Source: Callaeas wilsoni
Lineage: Eukaryota > Chordata > Aves > Passeriformes > Callaeidae
DNA: 64,000 nt
Assembly: GCA_013398955.1 (NCBI GenBank)
Contig: VWPU01009684.1
Span: 45,150 to 109,149, forward strand
Direction of reading: 5' to 3'
Position numbers and translations under genes: made by a program. Every line of letters begins with the position of its first letter. Position 1 is the first letter of the stretch. The notes below the pieces were generated by a model, which saw only the letters and a list, made by a program, of their open reading frames with translations, searched no databases and was not told the origin of the DNA. Positions 57,501-64,000 of the stretch are shown piece by piece.

Positions 57501-60500
57501 GCAATTTCTCTTTTACTTCTTCTGAATTCTTATAGTGAAAATAGCAGAAATTTTGGTAGTATTTGGGGCCTGGAATAAAATTCAGCTCTTTAGTTTTACA
57601 TTACTGCTGAGACTTTAGGTTCTATAGTTTTTCAGAATACTTGGAAAAGACCCACCCCTCCACCCCAAAAGCCCCCAAAGCCCCCTTCTACTACTTTATT
57701 ATCCATGAGTAAATGGTTTCTGATTTCAGTGTCATGAGGGAACAAACTCTAGCAGGCTCAAGAGAAATGGCACAGTGAACTTGCATCTAGCTGTGATCAA
57801 TGATTTTCTCTTGCAGATGATGACCCTTTATTTTTCCCTCTGTGAAAAGACTAAATCAGAAGAACGTAACAGGGAATTCAAAGGCTATTTACAATACTTC
57901 TTTCCACCTTTTTCTTCTTGTTCATGACTTCTACATTCTAAATAGTTTTTTAAAGGTGCCCTCAGCTGTTTGGCCTTTGACTCATGCAGGCACCAGTGCA
58001 AGAATGCAAGAATACATTACATACTCTAAGGTGTGGTGTGGGAAAGGCTGCAACTTTTTAAATGGTTGCTGTTTCAGAGCAGTAAGGGAAATTTCTTAGG
58101 TATTTTAAAGATTCATAAAGCTTCTTGAAATCTATGCCTAAAATTTAGTTATCCACAATACATTTTTGTCACATCTGAATACTTAAAGTAGATGAATATA
58201 ATACAAAGTCATATGTTTTAAAATGCTGTACTACATGCCTCATGTATTTATAATGCTTTTAAATACACAATAAATATCACTATTTAAAATGGGATTGTTT
58301 TATCAAGGCTTGATATTTTGCTGCGATTTTCTTTGGCCTGGGGTTTGCTCTGGGCAGCCATTTCAAGTAGAAGAGCAATGTGCAACTTTTCAGGTTATTT
58401 TGTATTGAATTTGCAATAAACTGGAGTCTGCTGCAGAATCCTCTGGGGAAGAATGGCATAGCCTTATTGTTTTAAGTCTTCCCTCTATTTTATCATTTAA
58501 TGTTCACCTACTATAATGCTTTCTGCTCTACTGGCTTAGAGCAAAGGCACCAAGTTAATGTTATTGGAAGTTTTGGGGCTTGCTGCTGGGCGCCAGATGA
58601 ATTAGCTGTGTGGGGAGAAAAAATTGCAGAGACATTTTCCATGGCTTCACAAAGAACATGCACATTTAGCTTGCATTCCTAATGGTGCAAACGGCAGGCA
58701 TTTGCCTTGGTCAATTTTCCAAGCCTGTTTACAGCTAGGATGCTGCCTCAGAGCAGCTGCCTTGTGGTTGCCACTTGATACCACACTGACATTAGGTGTT
58801 TTTCTTTTTGAACATTCTCTAGCTTTTCCAGCCCAAGAAATATGCAGCCTGACAATCAGGCTTTGATGGTACCGAAGAGGGCATTGTGGAAAACTTGATT
58901 GCTTGCTCTCTATCGTCCACCCTCATTCTTTTCCTCAGAATTTTCTATTTTTGGTGGAATAACACCTTTTATTTGACCTCATATGGAGTGCTTTTTTTTT
59001 GCCGGCGTTGCTCTGTGTGCTGGTTCTTGAGTTTCACTTCTGTGGTACTGAATTCTTCACCAAGCAGACATTCCAAAAAGTCAAAATATTTTTCTCAGAT
59101 TATGCAATTGCATTCTGAGATGTCCAGAGCTTGGTGAAATATTCAGTGTTGTGTGTGAACTGTTTTTCTGCACTGTTAAAACCTTTCCTGAAGGGATTGT
59201 GCTTAGGAAGTGTGTCATGGCCAAGGAAAACTCACAAGTGTGACTGATTCAGGTGGTGGGAGCCAAGCACCAGAGTGTAAGTGTTTAACTAAGAAGCTCT
59301 CAGGCTAATCTTGTTTCTGAAAAACAAACATAATATTGGTACTAACATGACTTGATCCCACTTCCAGAACTGATAGCTCAATTGCTTGAAACCTCAAAGG
59401 CTTCTTTACTATGAAATCAAAAATGGTTTCTTAGAGCATCATGAATTAACATCCTCCTGCATTTCTCAGTTTATCCTTCCTTCAGAAAGTTGATCAAACA
59501 TTAATTTGACCACATAAGTAAAGCAATCACTATGGTATTGAAAATAAACTTTTCAGTTGTCTTTAAGTTTGAAACTGGAAAATAAATGTGCATAGAACAA
59601 GTTTATCTTTTGAAAAGCTAAAACACTGGTAACTTTCCAATGGAGTAACAAAATATAAATATTTTTGACAGGAGAAGAAATCTAATTTCTTTATTTCAAT
59701 GAGTAACTCTTCCATGCATCCTTGGTTTGTTCAGTTTCATTTTTCATCCATTTCTCCCATGCTGTTTCTTCCTAAAAGCATTCTTTTGTCTGAGAAATCA
59801 CCCTTAAACAGCTTGTGGACCTACTAGCGAGCATTAAAAGCATGCTGGGAGATTTCTCATTTTTCAAGTGTGTTCAAGATGTTTTTCTGCAGCATGTAGT
59901 CTGTTAAGCTTTTCAGGTTTAAGAACAAGGGTCAGCAATCTTCTGCCAAAATACTTGCAATCTTTTTTGGTCTCAGTTGCACCAGGGGTTGGCAGTTAAG
60001 CATGGTTTTCTGCTCAGGCCCTTTTAGCCAGAGTGAATTTTAGAATAGTGATATTGTTACAGCCTGAGGGTATTTCCAGTCCAGACAACTTCAAATATTC
60101 CTCTGAAAAGACTGAAAAACTTTAAGAAAACCAACTCCAACCTAAAAAACTGAGACATCCTGATAGTCTCATGTAGGTATGCCTGAATGGGGTAAGCAGA
60201 AAGAAAGTAATGATATAAGAATAATCCGAAAAAAGGTTCAAAATTCATCCTTGTTTTCTTTTACTGTAAATGAAAATCATTGTGGTGTCAGAGCATGGGA
60301 CAGCAGCTGGGTTATCACTTACAGAAATCAGGTAGTGCTTCAGCTTCCAGAAAACTGAGAAATAGTGGTTTTGGACACTCTTTTTCCATGTCCTTCTTGA
60401 TGACAGTTGGAAAGCAAAAACTTTGCCAGATGCACTAGGCCGTGCATGACTGCAGGATTTCCTTCTGCAAGTCATTGGCTGGTTGCTATGGAAGGATGTG

Positions 60501-62539
60501 ACTGCACGGCAATGGTCTGCAATAGCTCTTGTCAATAACCTTTGATAAGTTGACTTTCTTCAATGAAATCGAACAAAGGGGCCATTAGTGTTTCAAAGCA
60601 GCAGGCAGCATGGGCAGGGGGGCTCGGTACTGATTGCTTAAAGCACTTCCATTTCATACCTGAGGGGTTTCTCTTCCCCTGTAACAATGGCTTTCCTGGG
60701 TAGGCAAGCCCTCATTCCCTGCTGCAGAGATGGCTGAGCCTGAGCATCTTTAGGAGGTCTGGACTCATCTCACAGATGAGAAGTGGGAATGGAAATAGAA
60801 AGGAGCTGCTTCTGCATGGGTATTAAATTTTGTGAGTATTTCAGCTGTCTCTGCAAAGTGTTTTTTGTACTGGGTACCTCCGTCTGTGCCTGCAAACTTT
60901 ACTCCTTCCCAGTCTTCCCTGCTTCCCAAGACTGACAAAACACTGAAAATACCCAACAGTTCCTCTCTCCTAGGTCTGCTGTGGGAACTCTTCCGTCCTT
61001 TAATCTTATGGATTTTTTAAAATTTATTTTTTGAGGATGAAAAATACTTGTGTTTGACTTCAAGTAGGCTAGACTTTGTACTTTCTGTCTGTTCATTGTC
61101 AGAAGTACTTCTGCCTTACGTTGTGACTGCTGTATCTTATACTAATGGATATTGTGGTGTTGTGTATTGCCTGAAGCTCTTCTATCTTGGCCATCATTAG
61201 CATCATTACAGTCCCTTTCTTTTGTAGCTATTTGATTGTTGCTGAAAAACGGAGATGTGGGACAGTGGCTGAAAAGCCAGTTGCATTCACATCTCCTGAT
61301 GAGCATCTGACTTCAATTTTGTGGCTTAAAAAGAAAGTCATTGCAATCTTGTAGCAAACTGAGCTTCTCTGAATTGCACTGTGATCATCTTAACACAAAA
61401 GCATAGTCCATGTTCTCAGTACAGTCACAGACTCTGTTACAAGGGCCAGAAAGCAGAAGATAGCTTGTTTTTAGAGTTTTTGAGCCATGCAGGACAAGGC
61501 AACTCAAGAATAAAGTTCTGGTTTTCCTCTCTCAGATCCTCTCTCCTCACAACAACAAAAACCCCCACTTGTTCCTCTAAAATGAATCTGGAATAAAGAT
61601 GGAAATGATGTTTCATCTCAAAATAATGAAGGGTCTTTAAAAGCCTGCATTAAAGTCTCTGTTGTGTCTCTGACTTGACAGGCTGTAAAAGCAGCTCTCC
61701 AGTCTTCTGTATCAAAGTCTAAAAAAAGTAAACCATAAAGCCTTCCTTCTCTGCTACAAAAAAGTGTTCAAACACACTGAGGGAGTCAGTCCTAAAGTTT
61801 CATCAGTACACCATTGATCCTGACATGAGTGGCTGTTTAATGTTAACCAAAGGTTGCTAAGGTTTTAATTTTTAGAGGAAACTGAACTTGTCAAGATCTT
61901 TTGAACCTTTTTCCTTCCTGGTTGGGTCAGAAAATGTCTTTCAAAGGGCTTGTGTCTGTCTCTGTAGAATAGAATAGTATTTATTACACTTGCCTCTAAA
62001 GGCCTCTAAAGTTCAACCTGGAAATCACGGTCAGATTCAGAAGAAAATTTTCTTACCCCAGAATAACAAATAAGAGTGAGTTGGTGCATTTGCTGTACTG
62101 GCAGCCAGGGCCTCCGTTTTTTGGGGCAGAAGAGAGGGCTGGGTGTGGGTATTATTTTGACCTGGATATTTTATTTTCAACTGGCTATGCTGATGGAGGC
62201 AATGCTGGTAAGTTTCTGTTTCAGATTGGAGACTGTCCCCTTGGGCTGATGATGCCTGTTTGCTCTGAAAGGCAGGACACGGACCCAGCCTGCTCTGATC
62301 TGGGGTGATGTTTTCAGCACTTCCTAATACACGGAAGTGACTCTTAGTTACGTTTGGTTTCCTGCCTGGATGTCTGCTGTGGGCCTGTTCCCATACAGCA
62401 GCGTGGTGCTTCTGCTTCTCACCTGTTCCTTTAGTCGCACTCTAAACAAAATCTCCTTCTAACAATATTTTCCTAAGTCATACTGAGTTTCATCCCTCCC
62501 TACACTGTAAAGTTGAGAGTTTCTCTAGGCTTCAGATAT
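54503..62539. other. Intergenic DNA, no gene recognised
   Basis: Eight kilobases without a recognisable exon, RNA gene or transposon. Open frames of 60-98 codons are scattered on both strands and none resembles a known family. A C-rich patch lies at 57650-57685. The stretch 58230-58480 is a candidate conserved noncoding element by appearance only. Confidence 0.55.
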
Positions 62540-62544
62540 ATTAC

Positions 62545-63129
62545 TATCATGGCTTCAGGTGAGATAGAGTTAGTTTTCTTCCTAGCAGCTGGTACGGTGC
62601 TGTGTTTTGGATTTGGTAAGAGAATAATGTTGATAACACACTGATGGTTTAATTTTTGCTAAGCAGGGCTTACCCCAAGTAAAGGACTTTCCAGTTTTCC
62701 AAGCTCTGTTGGTGAGCACGTGCACAGGAAGCCAGGAGGGAGGATGACTGGGACAGCTGATCTGAACTGGCCAGATGGATATTCCATACCAGAGAGTGTC
62801 ATGCTCAGTGTACGAACAGTGAGGAGTTGACCAGGAGGGACAATCCCTGCTCAGGATGCTGAGTGATTGTATTGGGGATCACTTGCCTGTCCTAGGTTTT
62901 ATTCCTCTCTCTCTCTCTTTGTAGTCCCCCTTTTCATTATTCTCCTTCTCCTTCTCTCTTCTCATTCTTCCTTCTTCTTCTCATTTATTTCAATCACTAA
63001 ACCACTCTTATTTTGGCCCATGGTTTCTACCTCTTTCCAGTTCTCCTCCCCATCCCACCCAGGGCTGGTGTGGAGAATGAATGAGTGCCTGCATGGTATT
63101 TAGCTGCTGGCTGGGGATAAACCATGACA
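62545..63129 (+). mobile_element. ERV solo LTR
   Basis: It starts TATCATGGCTTCAGGTGAGA (family start TGTCCTGG, now mutated) and ends GGGGATAAACCATGACA. It is flanked by ATTAC on both sides (62540-62544 and 63130-63134), a perfect 5-bp target-site duplication. Internal phrases such as AGCTGGTACGGTGCTGTGTT and GAGAATAATGTTGATAACAC match a common avian ERV LTR and the antisense copy at 9717-10227. The TATA region is degraded, and a long pyrimidine tract (about 62900-63000) lies in the downstream half. It is a solo LTR of 585 bp. Confidence 0.9.
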
Positions 63130-63134
63130 ATTAC

Positions 63135-64000
63135 ATTCAGAGAGATAATGCTGGCTCCATGACAACACCAGCTGTTACAGTGTCAGAGGAACTGAGTGCA
63201 TCAACCTGAGAAGGCAGCTGTGGCACAGCAGGATGAGAATACTCCCAGGCAGGTGGCCTCTCCATCCCCACAGTTGCAAAGTAACATGTGCCAGCAGCCT
63301 GCACACCTTGCAGAGGTCAGGGTTTGCTGCAGGTGCATTTAGGTTATTTCTGTGCCAGTTGCAAGCTCAGAAATAAGACTCCCAGATCTCAGAGGGCTGC
63401 CCCAAGTCATTCAGTTCCTTGGTGTGAATGAAGCCATCCCCATTTTGGCAAAATTCTCTCTGCTTATTTTCTCAGTCAACAGCTTCACATTCAAGTGTCC
63501 CAGATGTTTCACTGCCTAATCTATTTTCTTTTCTCCACAGTGGTAAACAATTGTCAGGCTGATGCTGGGATGGTGCTGGTTGCTTGCACACACTGATGAG
63601 CGGTCACAGGGGAGAAGCTTTTCCCATCGGGGGTAAATCATGCCTATGGCTGCATTCTCATGGAAGAAAGGCTGGAGGGGAGTGCAGCAGGACTGCACCT
63701 CAGACATGAAGCACTGAAGCCTCCCCTAATACTGAGCAGGTACTCTCTATACTCTGCGGTTTTCTTTCCTGAACTGAGAGCAGCCATTGTATAGCTCGAA
63801 GTGTTGAAACATCTTGCTGGATTGGCACAGAAGATGTCTTTCTTTTCTTCTTCCCTTTTCCTTTCCTTTCAGTTTGTCTTGAATGCCATGGGTATAAAGA
63901 CCTGCTGGTTATGACTGTTGTGCAATATTTTTTAAACTGGTTTACTGTTTTTCTTTCTTTGAAGAAAGATGACAGAAAACTGTATTGGCTTGGCACGGCC
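63135..64000. other. Intergenic DNA, no gene recognised
   Basis: Sequence after the last LTR up to the window end. Open frames on the minus strand (63516-63707, 63700-63996) have no recognisable domain. Confidence 0.55.

Noticed and set aside
1..64000. CRISPR arrays, operons, tRNA and rRNA genes
   Set aside because: None seen. The window is vertebrate DNA, and no tRNA cloverleaf or rRNA-like segment was recognised by eye.

Overview
The window is vertebrate nuclear DNA, almost certainly from a bird. The host gene has vertebrate intron-exon structure, and the repeats are CR1 retroposon tails plus avian-type endogenous retrovirus (ERV) solo LTRs. The LTR families look like those common in songbirds, but that last step rests on recalled families and is inference. 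Most of the DNA is AT-rich intron and intergenic sequence, with no sign of prokaryotic gene organisation.

Region 1 (1-25,900) holds the 3' part of one gene on the + strand, ATP6V1H, which encodes regulatory subunit H of the vacuolar H+-ATPase. Seven coding exons are present (254-351, 1778-1970, 5546-5724, 6510-6635, 8824-8925, 13715-13828, 25421-25481). They join in phase and encode the last 290 residues, matching human residues 194-483 as I recall them, followed by TAA. The earlier exons and the promoter lie upstream of the window. The 3' UTR has two AATAAA signals, and a G-rich tract follows about 100 bp downstream. The introns carry three antisense ERV LTRs (3769-4318, 9717-10227, about 16859-17550) and two sense CR1 fragments (14080-14320, 22565-23025).

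Region 2 (26,050-64,000) appears to be a gene desert. In human and chicken synteny, as I recall it, the 3' side of ATP6V1H faces a long interval before OPRK1, and no OPRK1 exon was recognised here. The interval is punctuated by five + strand LTRs: 38439-39579, 41666-42306, about 45325-45760, 53790-54498 and 62545-63129. Four of these have target-site duplications visible in the sequence (GGAGG, CACTT, GGTC, ATTAC). It also holds three minus-strand CR1 tails and one short + strand CR1 tail. One CR1 copy keeps an open reading frame for the C-terminus of its ORF2 protein. There is a 37-base assembly gap (39235-39271) inside a GC-rich LTR.

No novel multi-gene system was found. The most notable observations are the exact solo-LTR boundaries, the complete split of LTR orientation between introns and intergenic DNA, a promoter-like LTR with five CCAAT-type boxes and a YY1-like site, and a G-rich pause-like element just past the ATP6V1H polyadenylation signals.
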